DNA from: an uncultured Clostridia bacterium | Lineage (GTDB): Bacteria > Bacillota > Clostridia > Christensenellales > Aristaeellaceae | Reading direction: 5' to 3' | Assembly (NCBI GenBank): GCA_934670175.1 | Contig: CAKUOX010000064.1 | Coordinates: 1-12,610 of the forward strand | Length of the DNA: 12,610 nt | In this document: in pieces, positions 1 through 7,655 of the stretch | Layout: the number at the start of each line of letters is the position of its first letter | Position numbering within the stretch: position 1 is the first letter of the stretch | Made by a program: the position numbers and the translations under genes | Notes under the pieces: model-generated | Told to the model about the DNA's origin: nothing | Databases searched by the model: none | What the model saw: the letters and a program-made list of their open reading frames with translations, nothing else

Positions 1-745
1 CCTTGATGCGGCTGTTCTTCGCAGTCGTTGCGGTAATGGTGACCTTGCCTTCCTTCAGCGGCGTAACCACACCGTCCTCAGAAACCGTCGCAATGCGCTT
101 GTCGGACGTCGTGAACTTTACATCGGATTCCGCAGTCTCCGGCAGCAGCGTGTAATTCAGCTGCAGCGTATCCTGCAGTGCCAACCGCGCCGTCTTGCCT
201 GCCTCCAGCGTGATGCCAGTCGGCTTCTTCGGGTCGAATATAGTGATCGCAATCGTCGCCTTGATGCGGCTGTTCTTCGCGGTCGTCGCAGTAATAGTGA
301 CCTTGCCTTCCTTCAGCGGCGTAACCACACCGTCCGCAGACACCGTCGCGATGCGCTTGTCGGACGTCGTGAACTTCACTTCGGATTCAGCCGTCTCCGG
401 CAGCAGCGTGTAATTCAGCTGCAGCGTATCCTGCAGCGCCAGCTGCGCAGTCTTGCCTGCCTCCAGCGTAATGCCGGTCGGCTTCTTCGGGTCGAATATA
501 GTGATCGCAATCGTCGCCTTGATGCGGCTGTTCTTCGCGGTCGTCGCGGTAATGGTGACCTTGCCTTCCTTCAGCGGCGTAACCACGCCGTCCGCAGACA
601 CCGTCGCAATGCGCTTGTCGGACGTCGTGAACTTTACATCGGATTCAGCCGTCTCCGGCAGCAGCGTGTAGTTCAGCTGCAGCGTATCCTGCAGCGCCAG
701 CCGCGCCGTCTTGCCCGCCTCCAGCGTGATGCCAGTCGGCTTCGC
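1..745. repeat. 258-bp tandem direct repeats encoding Ig-like domains
   Basis: About 2.9 copies with a period of exactly 258 bp (86 codons): 1-258, 259-516 and 517 to about 745, continuing beyond the left edge. Copies 1 and 2 agree at roughly nine bases in ten, and most differences are single substitutions with no indels. A fourth, clearly older unit follows to about 1000. The in-frame period means copy-number change would lengthen or shorten the protein without breaking the frame. Confidence 0.93.
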
Positions 746-2245
746 GAGATCGATCACGGTGATCGTCACCGTTGCCTTGACTCCACCATTGGATGCCCTG
801 GCAGTGATTACAGCATTGCCATCTGTCAGCGTCGTCACCAAACCATCCTCTGAAACCGTCGCAACCGCCTTGTTCGAGCTGCTCCACCTGATCTCAGAAT
901 AGGCATTTGCAGGCTCGAAGCTGTAGTCGAGCTGCAGCGTTTCGCCGAGCATCAGCTGCTGATTTCCGGACGGTGACAGCACCACGGATTTCGGCTTGCC
1001 CTTCAATTCCACGCCGTTCAGATAGCGCACGATGACCTTGCCATTTTCATCGAAGATCTCCTGATGCAGACCGCGCCGATCCTCCCACTCCAGTGTCTTG
1101 CCCAAATAGGAATTGTCGCCTTTGGAACTGTCGTATGTCCACATATTCCAGATGTCGTGACCCCGCTCATTTTTGCCCGTATAAGTCATCCAGAGCAGAC
1201 ATTCACCGGTCTGATCGTCACGAATATAATTGACCGATCCGGGCCGTAAGGTGCCATCATCATTGCAATGGATGTCCGATATAAGACGCAGGCTGCCGTT
1301 AATGCGCTGGCTGTATTCCACACTGGTTATGCCATATGCTTGTCTTATCTCATATTTCTCAACCAGAAGCCCGCTGGCATCGTAGTAATTCTTGATGCGC
1401 TCGGTATATTCCACACTGGTCGTACCATTCGATTGTTCTATCACACATTGCCTGCATTTCTCAACCAGAAACCCTTTGGCATCATAGTAATTCTCAAAAT
1501 GATCCTGACCGTTCTTCCAAGACTCGCGCCTGTACTGGTATGCGCCGTTTTCATCGTAGGTTTTCCATTCCACACGACCCCACGAATTGACGCCCTGATA
1601 TTCCGTGCGTCCCTGATATGCACCGGTCGCATCGTCATAATGATAGTCGATGCTGCCGGGCTGCCTGTTGCCGTTCGCATCGTAGATATCCTTGCTGACC
1701 ACCTTCAGCTCACCGGCGACCAGCTCTTCACTGGTCTCGATGCAGCCGCCATTTTCCAGCCATTCGCGCGCCTGGCGCGCGTACAGCTTGCCATCCGCAT
1801 CGTATTGTGCCACATAAAACCTGCCGTCTTCATCCTGCCATTGCTTAACCTCGCCGGTAAAGACGTCGGCATCGTCATATTCTTTCCAGACTTCGCGGCC
1901 CTCTTCATCCAGTCCCGCGCATTCCCCACGACCCTGATAGTCGCCGGTATTGTAATCGTAGTTGTAAGCGACGCTGCCCGAAAGCCGGTTGCCGTCCGCA
2001 TCCAGCAAATTCTTGCGAACCAGCGTCAGCTTGCCTGCAACCAGGTTATAGCGTTCCTCGCAGCGCGTGCCGTCCTCCAGCGCCTGCGTCCGCGTGCGCT
2101 GAACCAGCGTATCATCCTCATAGCTGTCACAGTAGTCCCAGCCGTCCTGCGTGTATTTCTCCTCGCGCGTTTCCGCCAGCGCACACATCGCCAACAGTGC
2201 CAGCGCGAGCAGGCATACCGCCGCCCATCTGAACCATCGCTTCAT
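1..2245 (-). CDS. Exported repeat protein with bacterial Ig-like (Big2) domains, C-terminus cut by window edge
   Basis: 748 codons are visible and the frame is still open at base 1, so the C-terminus is missing. The ATG at 2245 is preceded by taaggagga (2255-2263) at good spacing. Residues 1-24 form a signal peptide (basic start MKRWFRW, hydrophobic core, ALA cleavage motif), so the protein is exported. Residues 25-410 hold three degenerate units beginning near residues 71, 178 and 316 (pattern G-x-L-x-[VI] ... D-x-[DN]-G ... GS[VI]xY ... TGxY) and a tandem pair at 251-284 and 285-315 sharing NYYDAxG and TSVEY; these resemble YD/MORN-like repeats but I cannot assign a family. From about 418 come Big2-type domains: one divergent (418-500), then 86-residue copies at about 501, 587 and 673 with motifs LQLNYTLLPE, IATVS.DG and GKVTITA. 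Such domains usually make surface stalks or adhesins. No sorting signal is visible because the end is missing. The ligand is unknown. Confidence 0.85.
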   Translation of the reverse strand, partial: MKRWFRWAAVCLLALALLAMCALAETREEKYTQDGWDYCDSYEDDTLVQRTRTQALEDGTRCEERYNLVAGKLTLVRKNLLDADGNRLSGSVAYNYDYNTGDYQGRGECAGLDEEGREVWKEYDDADVFTGEVKQWQDEDGRFYVAQYDADGKLYARQAREWLENGGCIETSEELVAGELKVVSKDIYDANGNRQPGSIDYHYDDATGAYQGRTEYQGVNSWGRVEWKTYDENGAYQYRRESWKNGQDHFENYYDAKGFLVEKCRQCVIEQSNGTTSVEYTERIKNYYDASGLLVEKYEIRQAYGITSVEYSQRINGSLRLISDIHCNDDGTLRPGSVNYIRDDQTGECLLWMTYTGKNERGHDIWNMWTYDSSKGDNSYLGKTLEWEDRRGLHQEIFDENGKVIVRYLNGVELKGKPKSVVLSPSGNQQLMLGETLQLDYSFEPANAYSEIRWSSSNKAVATVSEDGLVTTLTDGNAVITARASNGGVKATVTITVIDLAKPTGITLEAGKTARLALQDTLQLNYTLLPETAESDVKFTTSDKRIATVSADGVVTPLKEGKVTITATTAKNSRIKATIAITIFDPKKPTGITLEAGKTAQLALQDTLQLNYTLLPETAESEVKFTTSDKRIATVSADGVVTPLKEGKVTITATTAKNSRIKATIAITIFDPKKPTGITLEAGKTARLALQDTLQLNYTLLPETAESDVKFTTSDKRIATVSEDGVVTPLKEGKVTITATTAKNSRIK

Positions 2246-2330
2246 TTCGCTCTTTCCTCCTTACATTTCATCGCCGCCGGATATAGACCCTATCCGTATA
2301 CACGATCGTTACCATATTCTAACACTTGAA

Positions 2331-2359
2331 ATTATACTTTATTTTATCATAGTAGTCAA
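2331..2359 (-). promoter_or_regulatory. Predicted sigma-A promoter of the Ig-like repeat protein gene
   Basis: On the minus strand TTGACT (2354-2359), a 17-base spacer and TATAAT (2331-2336) give a near-perfect housekeeping promoter. It lies behind the gyrA terminator and about 85 bases upstream of the start codon, so the gene should be transcribed separately from gyrase with a leader of about 80 nt. I see no obvious operator in the leader. Confidence 0.8.
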
Positions 2360-2418
2360 TTAAATTTCCCCGTTTGTGCTTTATTTAATCAACCCGTCGA
2401 AATATTCTCATCACAAAT

Positions 2419-2458
2419 TCTAAAAGCACTCTTTGGTGATTGCCGCCAAAGAGTGCTT
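2419..2458 (-). terminator. Rho-independent terminator of the gyrB-gyrA operon
   Basis: A 13-bp perfect inverted repeat (2424-2436 with 2446-2458, arms aagcactctttgg and ccaaagagtgctt) lies 15 bases after the gyrA stop. On the minus strand it is followed by ttta then gaattt, a short T-rich tail. Confidence 0.85.
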
Positions 2459-2473
2459 CTTACCTATTTATAT

Positions 2474-5005
2474 TCAGATCTCCTCATCGGGCGCAGAAGC
2501 CTCTTCCTCGCCCTGAATGGTCATATCCAGTTCGCTGCCGGCATCCGCCGCTTCGGCCTCGTCCTCTTCCTCGGGCTCGGCCTCGGCGCGCGCCACACAA
2601 ATGACCTTGCTATCCTCGCCCACGCGCATCAGGCGCACGCCCTGCGTCGTGCGGCTGAGCACGGAAATGGCGCTCACCGGCGTGCGGATCACGGTGCCAT
2701 CCGTGGTAATCAGCAACAGATCCTCGGCATCGTGCACCAGCAGCTGCGCTGCCAGCAGACCCGTCTTGTCCGTCAGATTCATGGCCTTGATGCCCTTGCC
2801 GCCGCGCTGCTGCAGGCGATATTCCTCAATGTCGGTGCGCTTGCCGTAGCCGTTTTCCGTGATGGAAAGCACCTGCGCGCCCTCCTCCACCATAGCCACG
2901 TCGATCACCTCGTCGTCCTCGTCCAGCTCGATGGACTTCACGCCCATGCTGTTGCGGCCGATGGGGCGCATATCGTTTTCACTGAAGCGAATGGCCATGC
3001 CGTTGCGCGTGCCGAGCAGCACCTCGCCGTCGCCCTCCGTGCGGCGCACGCCGATCAGCTCGTCGTCCTCGCGCAGCACCACGGCAATCAGCCCCGCCTT
3101 GCGCAGGTTGACGAATTCGCTCAGCTCCGTGCGCTTGATCAGGCCCTTGCGCGTAGCCATCACCAGATAATGCCCCGCAACCTTTTCCGCCGGAACCGGC
3201 AGCATCGCCGTTACCTTTTCGCCCGGCGTCAGGTGCAGCAGGTTGACGATCGCCGTACCGCGCGCCGTGCGCCCTGCCTCAGGAATCTCGTAGCAATTCA
3301 GCTGGTAGCAGCGGCCGCGATTGGTAAAGAACATCAGCGGATCGTGGGTAGAGGTAACGTACATCTGCTCCACGAAGTCCTCCTCGCGGGTGGTGGTGGC
3401 AATCACGCCCTTGCCGCCCCTGCGCTGCGCGCGATAGGTGGTCTTGGGCAGGCGCTTGACATAGCCATAGTGCGTCATGGTAACCACCATGTCCTCTTCC
3501 TCGATCAGATCCAGCATGTCGATCTCGCCGTCAAGCGCGGAAATTTCCGTGCGGCGCTCGTCGGCAAACTTCGTGCGGATCTCCTTGATCTCATCGCGGA
3601 TGATGCCCAGCACCAGCTTTTCGTCCGCCAGCACCGCGCGGAACCACGCGATCTGCTTCTGCAGCTCGGCATATTCCTGCTCAATCTTGTCGCGCTCCAA
3701 ACCGGTCAGGCGCTGCAGGCGCATATCCAGAATCGCCTGCGCCTGGCGGTCGCTCAGCCCGAAGCGCTCCATCAGGCCGGTCTTCGCCTCCTGCGGCGTG
3801 CGCGATGCGCGGATCATGTGCACCACTTCGTCGATATTGTCCAGTGCGATCATCAGGCCTTCCAGAATGTGGCTGCGCGCCTCGGCCTTGTTCAGATCGT
3901 ACTGCGTGCGGCGACGGATCACGTCCTCCTGATGCTCGATATAGTGGTGGATGATCTGCCTGAGCGACAGGATCTTCGGCTCACCGTCCACCAGTGCCAG
4001 CATGATCGCGCCGAAGGTATCCTGAAGCTGCGTATGCTTGTACAGGTAATTCAGCACGATATTGGCGTTCACATCGCGCTTGAGCTCGATCACGATGCGC
4101 ATGCCCTTTCGGTCGGACTCATCGCGAATATCGGAGATGCCCTCCACCGTCTTCTCGTGCACGAGCTCGGCGATCTTCTCGATCAGCCGCGCCTTATTCA
4201 CCATATATGGGATTTCCGTGACCACGATGCGCTGGCGATTGCCGCTCATTTCCTCAATATCGGTCTTGGCGCGCACGATGATGCGGCCGCGGCCGGTGTG
4301 GTAGGCGTCGTAGATACCGCGGCGGCCCAGAATTACGCCGCCGGTCGGGAAATCCGGGCCCTTCACAAACTGCATCAGATCGTCTACCGTGCAGTCCGGA
4401 TGCTCGATCATATACACGACCGCATCGATGACCTCGCCCAGGTTATGCGGCGGGATATTCGTCGCCATGCCGACGGCGATGCCCGAAGAACCGTTCACCA
4501 GCAGGTTCGGTATGCGGCTGGGCAGCACGGCGGGCTGCATCAGCGTTTCATCGAAATTCGGATAAAAATCTACGGTCTCCTTATCCAGATCGCGCACCAT
4601 TTCCAGCGAGATCTTGGAAAGCCGCGCCTCGGTATAACGCATGGCCGCCGCGCCGTCGCCATCCACAGAACCGAAGTTGCCCTGGCCGTCCACCATCATG
4701 TAGCGCATGTTGAAATCCTGCGCCAGACGCACCAGCGCGTCGTACACGGAGCTGTCGCCGTGCGGGTGGTATTTGCCCAGCACGTCGCCGACGATGCGCG
4801 CGCACTTTCTGTGCGGCTTGTCGGGCGTATTGCCCAGCTCTGTCATGGAATACAGTATGCGCCTGTGCACGGGCTTCAGGCCGTCGCGCACGTCGGGCAG
4901 CGCACGCGTCACGATAACGGCCATCGCATAGGATATAAATGATTTTTTCAGCTCGTCCTCGACATCCAACGGGAGCAGGGTGCCCGCGTTTTTCTCATCA
5001 GCCAC
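2474..5005 (-). CDS. gyrA: DNA gyrase subunit A
   Basis: Breakage-and-reunion subunit of the A2B2 gyrase, which introduces negative supercoils into DNA using ATP. The 843 residues match the family's usual length. The N-terminal winged-helix/tower region contains the catalytic Tyr124 in AAAMRYTEARL. The quinolone-determining region reads HPHGDSSVYDALVRLAQ, with Ser85 and Asp89 at the positions of E. coli Ser83 and Asp87, so the common resistance changes are absent. The C-terminal DNA-wrapping beta-pinwheel carries the GyrA box QRRGGKG (527-533) and a second, QQRGGKG (about 732-738), ending in a strongly acidic tail. The start is GTG at 5005, chosen because aggagg (5014-5019) lies 8 bases upstream. 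The gene follows gyrB by 20 bases and ends just before a terminator. Confidence 0.98.
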   Translation of the reverse strand: MADEKNAGTLLPLDVEDELKKSFISYAMAVIVTRALPDVRDGLKPVHRRILYSMTELGNTPDKPHRKCARIVGDVLGKYHPHGDSSVYDALVRLAQDFNMRYMMVDGQGNFGSVDGDGAAAMRYTEARLSKISLEMVRDLDKETVDFYPNFDETLMQPAVLPSRIPNLLVNGSSGIAVGMATNIPPHNLGEVIDAVVYMIEHPDCTVDDLMQFVKGPDFPTGGVILGRRGIYDAYHTGRGRIIVRAKTDIEEMSGNRQRIVVTEIPYMVNKARLIEKIAELVHEKTVEGISDIRDESDRKGMRIVIELKRDVNANIVLNYLYKHTQLQDTFGAIMLALVDGEPKILSLRQIIHHYIEHQEDVIRRRTQYDLNKAEARSHILEGLMIALDNIDEVVHMIRASRTPQEAKTGLMERFGLSDRQAQAILDMRLQRLTGLERDKIEQEYAELQKQIAWFRAVLADEKLVLGIIRDEIKEIRTKFADERRTEISALDGEIDMLDLIEEEDMVVTMTHYGYVKRLPKTTYRAQRRGGKGVIATTTREEDFVEQMYVTSTHDPLMFFTNRGRCYQLNCYEIPEAGRTARGTAIVNLLHLTPGEKVTAMLPVPAEKVAGHYLVMATRKGLIKRTELSEFVNLRKAGLIAVVLREDDELIGVRRTEGDGEVLLGTRNGMAIRFSENDMRPIGRNSMGVKSIELDEDDEVIDVAMVEEGAQVLSITENGYGKRTDIEEYRLQQRGGKGIKAMNLTDKTGLLAAQLLVHDAEDLLLITTDGTVIRTPVSAISVLSRTTQGVRLMRVGEDSKVICVARAEAEPEEEDEAEAADAGSELDMTIQGEEEASAPDEEI

Positions 5006-5025
5006 AGTCTCTTCCTCCTATTTCG

Positions 5026-6963
5026 TCAAATGTCAAGATCGGCCACCAGCTTGGCGTTCTGCTCGATGAATTCCTTGCGGGGCTCCACCTGGTCGCCCAT
5101 CAGCAGCGTAAAAAGCGCGTCCGCCGCAATGGCGTCCTTCAGCTCCACGCGATACATGATGCGCGTTTCGGGGTTCATGGTGGTCTCCCACAGCTGCTCG
5201 GCGCTCATTTCGCCCAGACCTTTGTAGCGCTGAATATCCGGCTTGGCGTCGCGTCCAAGCTCATCCAGTACCTTTTGCAGCTGCGCATCCGAATACACAT
5301 ACTGCATAAATTTGCCCTTTGTGACCTTATACAGCGGCGGCTGCGCAATGTACACATAGCCGTTTTCGATCAGCTTGGGCATGAAGCGATAGAAGAACGT
5401 AAGCATCAGTATGCGGATATGGCTGCCGTCCACGTCGGCATCCGTCATGCACACAATGCGGTGATAGCGCAGCTTGCTCTCGTCGAAATCGTTACCGAAG
5501 CCGCCACCAAAGGCGGTAATCATGGCCTTGATCTCGGCGTTGCCCAGCGCCTTGTCCATGCGCGTCTTTTCCACGTTCAGGATCTTGCCGCGCAGCGGCA
5601 GGATCGCCTGGAAATGGCGGTCGCGGCCGGATTTCGCGCTGCCGCCTGCGGAGTCGCCCTCCACCAGGAAGATCTCACACTTGCTGGGATCGCGCTCAGA
5701 GCAGTCCGCCAGCTTGCCGGGCAGCGCCGCAGATTCGAGCGCCGTCTTGCGGCGGGTCAGGTCGCGCGCCTTGCGCGCCGCTTCGCGCGCACGCGCCGCC
5801 GCCAGGCACTTGTCCAGCACCGCGCGCGCCGCTGCGGGATTCTCTTCAAAATAAGTCGCCAGCTTTTCGGAGACCAGGCCGTCTACCAGCGGGCGCACCT
5901 CGGAATTGCCCAGCTTCGTCTTGGTCTGCCCCTCAAACTGCGGCTCCACGAGCTTTACGGACACGATGGCCGCCAGACCCTCGCGCACATCGTCGCCGGA
6001 AAGGTTCTGATCGCTGGATTTGAGCATGCCCGCCCTGCGGCCATAATCGTTCACGACGCGCGTCAGCGCGTTTCTAAAGCCCGCCAGATGCGTGCCGCCC
6101 TCGGGCGTGTAAATATTGTTGCAGAAGGAGAACACGCTCTCATTGAAGCTGTCATTCCACTGCAGCGATACCTCCACCGTAGAGCCGTTCTTCACGCCCT
6201 CGATATAAATCGGCGGGTTGAACAGCGGCGTCTTATGCTTGTTCAGGTATTCCACGAAGGAAATGATGCCGCCCTCGTAGCAATACGACTGCGTGAGCGC
6301 CGGCTCCACGCGCTCGTCCGTCAGCGTGATGCGCACGCCCTTGTTCAAAAACGCCATTTCGCGGAAGCGCGTCTTGAGCGTATCGAATTCGAACTTGCCG
6401 GTTTCAAAAATGCCCGGCTCGGGCGTTTCGCCGGTCTTTACATCGGGCATAAAGCAGATGGTGGTGCCGGTGCGCTCGCCCGCATCGCCCACGACCTTCA
6501 GGTCGTAAAGGATATGGCCGCGCTCGTATTCCTGCTGATAGATCTTGCCGTTCTGATAGACCAGCACCTTCAGGTGGCTGGACAGCGCGTTCACCACGGA
6601 AGCGCCCACGCCATGCAGGCCGCCGGAGACCTTATATCCCCCGCCGCCGAACTTGCCGCCCGCGTGCAGCACCGTCAGGCATACCTCGACCGCGGGGCGG
6701 CCGACCTTGGGGTGAATGCCCACCGGAAAGCCTCGGCCATTGTCCTGCACGGTCACGGAGCCGTCCGCGCCCAGCGTCACCTCAATGTGGTCGCAGAAGC
6801 CCGCCAGCGCTTCGTCGATGGCGTTATCCACGATCTCATATACCAGATGATGAAGTCCGCGCTCATCCGTAGAGCCGATATACATGCCCGGGCGGCGGCG
6901 AACCGCTTCCAACCCTTCCAGAACCTGAATCTGACTTTCGTCGTAATGATTATCTCGCTGCAT
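5026..6963 (-). CDS. gyrB: DNA gyrase subunit B
   Basis: ATPase subunit of DNA gyrase; 645 residues, the usual length for firmicute GyrB. The GHKL ATPase domain shows Glu43 (general base) and Asn47 in YEIVDNAIDEALAG, Asp74 in DNGRGFPVGIHP, and the Gly-rich lid GGKFGGGGYKVSGGLHGVG near 101-119. The TOPRIM domain shows EGDSAGGSAKSGRDR (about 434) and the Mg2+ site DADVDGSH (about 506); the C-terminal QRYKGLGEM motif is intact. ATG at 6963 is preferred to the TTG codon just before it, because AAGAGGG lies 8 bases upstream of the ATG and only 5 from the TTG. It is the first gene of the gyrB-gyrA operon. Confidence 0.98.
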   Translation of the reverse strand: MQRDNHYDESQIQVLEGLEAVRRRPGMYIGSTDERGLHHLVYEIVDNAIDEALAGFCDHIEVTLGADGSVTVQDNGRGFPVGIHPKVGRPAVEVCLTVLHAGGKFGGGGYKVSGGLHGVGASVVNALSSHLKVLVYQNGKIYQQEYERGHILYDLKVVGDAGERTGTTICFMPDVKTGETPEPGIFETGKFEFDTLKTRFREMAFLNKGVRITLTDERVEPALTQSYCYEGGIISFVEYLNKHKTPLFNPPIYIEGVKNGSTVEVSLQWNDSFNESVFSFCNNIYTPEGGTHLAGFRNALTRVVNDYGRRAGMLKSSDQNLSGDDVREGLAAIVSVKLVEPQFEGQTKTKLGNSEVRPLVDGLVSEKLATYFEENPAAARAVLDKCLAAARAREAARKARDLTRRKTALESAALPGKLADCSERDPSKCEIFLVEGDSAGGSAKSGRDRHFQAILPLRGKILNVEKTRMDKALGNAEIKAMITAFGGGFGNDFDESKLRYHRIVCMTDADVDGSHIRILMLTFFYRFMPKLIENGYVYIAQPPLYKVTKGKFMQYVYSDAQLQKVLDELGRDAKPDIQRYKGLGEMSAEQLWETTMNPETRIMYRVELKDAIAADALFTLLMGDQVEPRKEFIEQNAKLVADLDI

Positions 6964-6971
6964 CAACTATA

Positions 6972-6978
6972 CCCTCTT
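6972..6978 (-). promoter_or_regulatory. Ribosome binding site deciding the gyrB start
   Basis: AAGAGGG on the minus strand, 8 bases before ATG 6963. It is weaker than the AGGAGG sites of the neighbouring genes. The spacing favours ATG 6963 over TTG 6966. Confidence 0.6.
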
Positions 6979-7023
6979 AAAAGGCGGCTTTGAAAGCGCC
7001 GGAATAAAAAATTTCTTACTTAT

Positions 7024-7052
7024 ATTATACCACCAAACTGCGCATCAATCCA
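7024..7052 (-). promoter_or_regulatory. Predicted gyrB-gyrA promoter with extended -10
   Basis: The minus strand has TGGTATAAT, a consensus -10 (7024-7029) with an extended TGn element. A poor -35 (TGGATT, 7047-7052) lies at 17-base spacing. It is about 60 bases upstream of gyrB. A weak -35 with a strong extended -10 could make this promoter sensitive to supercoiling, as gyrase promoters often are; that part is inference. Confidence 0.65.
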
Positions 7053-7093
7053 TACCCACGGCGTGTCTGCACAAACTTTAACCTTATTTTCCC

Positions 7094-7135
7094 GCATTTT
7101 ATGGCCGTAAGCGCCCCGAAAGGGCGTAAAAATGC
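7094..7135. other. Nested inverted repeat between the divergent gyrB and tRNA promoters
   Basis: Outer arms gcatttt (7094-7100) and aaaatgc (7129-7135) enclose an inner hairpin cgccc-cgaaa-gggcg (7112-7126). It sits upstream of both promoters and has no clear U-tract in either direction, so a terminator is unlikely. It could be a protein-binding or cruciform-forming site; no function is shown. Confidence 0.35.
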
Positions 7136-7146
7136 GCATGCGGCAC

Positions 7147-7175
7147 TTGACAATTACCCTCTAGCGTGTCATAAT
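7147..7175 (+). promoter_or_regulatory. Predicted promoter of tRNA-Arg
   Basis: Perfect -35 TTGACA (7147-7152), 17-base spacer and CATAAT (7170-7175), placed about 37 bases before the mature tRNA 5' end. Strength and position fit a stable-RNA promoter. Confidence 0.75.
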
Positions 7176-7211
7176 AGCTATGCGTTTTTAATTTACGCAG
7201 CAGCCTGCTAT

Positions 7212-7288
7212 GCGCCCGTAGCTCAGCCGGATAGAGCGTCCGCCTCCTAAGCGGAAGGCCGCGCGTTCGAATCGCGCCGGGCGCGCCA
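7212..7288 (+). tRNA. tRNA-Arg (anticodon CCT)
   Basis: A 77-nt cloverleaf with a fully paired 7-bp acceptor stem (gcgcccg with cgggcgc), a D arm with gctcagccggatagagc, a 5-bp anticodon stem tccgc/gcgga around loop ctcctaa (anticodon CCT, reading AGG), and a T arm gcgcg-ttcgaat-cgcgc. The discriminator is G and the 3' CCA is encoded (7286-7288). Confidence 0.97.
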
Positions 7289-7324
7289 CAGCCCCTCCTG
7301 AAAGTGTTCAGGAGGGGCTGTTTT
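7289..7324 (+). terminator. Rho-independent terminator of tRNA-Arg
   Basis: A 14-bp perfect stem (7289-7302 with 7307-7320) with loop agtg, followed by TTTT. It begins directly after the tRNA CCA end, so the tRNA is a single-gene transcript. Confidence 0.92.
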
Positions 7325-7353
7325 AATATGCAAGCGAGATGTTTTGGGGCGTA

Positions 7354-7642
7354 CAGAAGCCTCCCGCAACGGGCAGGAAGCTCAATCTATCGAAAAACCA
7401 GGAGAGCTCGAGAGGGCTTTGGCTCTCTCGAACCTCCAATCGTGCCCGGCGGCATGTACGGTGGGCACGGGACGATTTTTGCGGCGAAAAATCCCATTTC
7501 CCAGAGCAAAAATCGTTTCTTTGCAGTTTTCGCGCCCGGAAATCCGAAGGATTTTAGCAAAAACTGGTGAGGGTGGCAGTGGCGGGGGAGCTTCTTCCCC
7601 GTCCACCAGAAGCAGAAGCCTCCCGCGGCAACGGGAGGCTTC
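7354..7642. repeat. Gene-less block of inverted repeats bounded by a 14-bp direct repeat
   Basis: The sequence cagaagcctcccgc occurs at 7354-7367 and again at 7613-7626, each copy being part of a hairpin. Between them are tcgagag/ctctcga (7408-7414 and 7425-7431, inside a longer imperfect pair), cgtgccc/gggcacg (7441-7447 and 7463-7469), and two competing pairings: gattttt/aaaaatc (7474-7480 and 7487-7493) against acgatttttgc/gcaaaaatcgt (7472-7482 and 7506-7516). Then come aaatcc/ggattt (7540-7554) and ggggga/ttcccc (7584-7600) inside ggtgg/ccacc. Several short frames are open here on both strands, but none has a plausible Shine-Dalgarno site or recognisable product. It could be a structured RNA or a MITE-like intergenic repeat; I cannot name a family. 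Confidence 0.55.
7615..7642 (-). terminator. Likely terminator of the decarboxylase operon
   Basis: An 11-bp perfect GC-rich stem (gaagcctcccg with cgggaggcttc, 6-base loop) begins 13 bases after the oadA stop. The minus-strand tail (tgcttctgg) is poor in T, so termination efficiency is uncertain. The hairpin is also the right-hand boundary of the palindromic block. Confidence 0.5.
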
Positions 7643-7655
7643 AAATTATTCCACC

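Noticed and set aside
1..745. CRISPR-like regular repeats
   Set aside because: The period is 258 bp with no unique spacers, and the units are in-frame Ig-like domains.
1268..2329. 353-codon plus-strand open frame opposite the repeat protein
   Set aside because: The minus-strand frame has a signal peptide, Shine-Dalgarno site, promoter and domain repeats. The plus frame only mirrors the repeats.
2453..4942. Very long plus-strand open frame (829 codons) opposite gyrA
   Set aside because: The minus-strand frame is unmistakably GyrA. The opposite frame is open because of GC-rich codon bias, is rich in His/Ala/Arg/Leu with no motifs, and has no ribosome binding site.
6964..6966. TTG codon as gyrB start
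   Set aside because: It is directly followed by ATG with better spacing from AAGAGGG; the difference is one residue.
4939..6993. Long plus-strand open frame (684 codons) opposite gyrB
   Set aside because: Same shadow effect; GyrB is complete on the minus strand with all catalytic motifs.
7304..7644. Small open frames (74-88 codons) on both strands in the palindromic block
   Set aside because: Several overlap on both strands, start inside a terminator or hairpin, lack ribosome binding sites, and follow the inverted repeats rather than a coding pattern.
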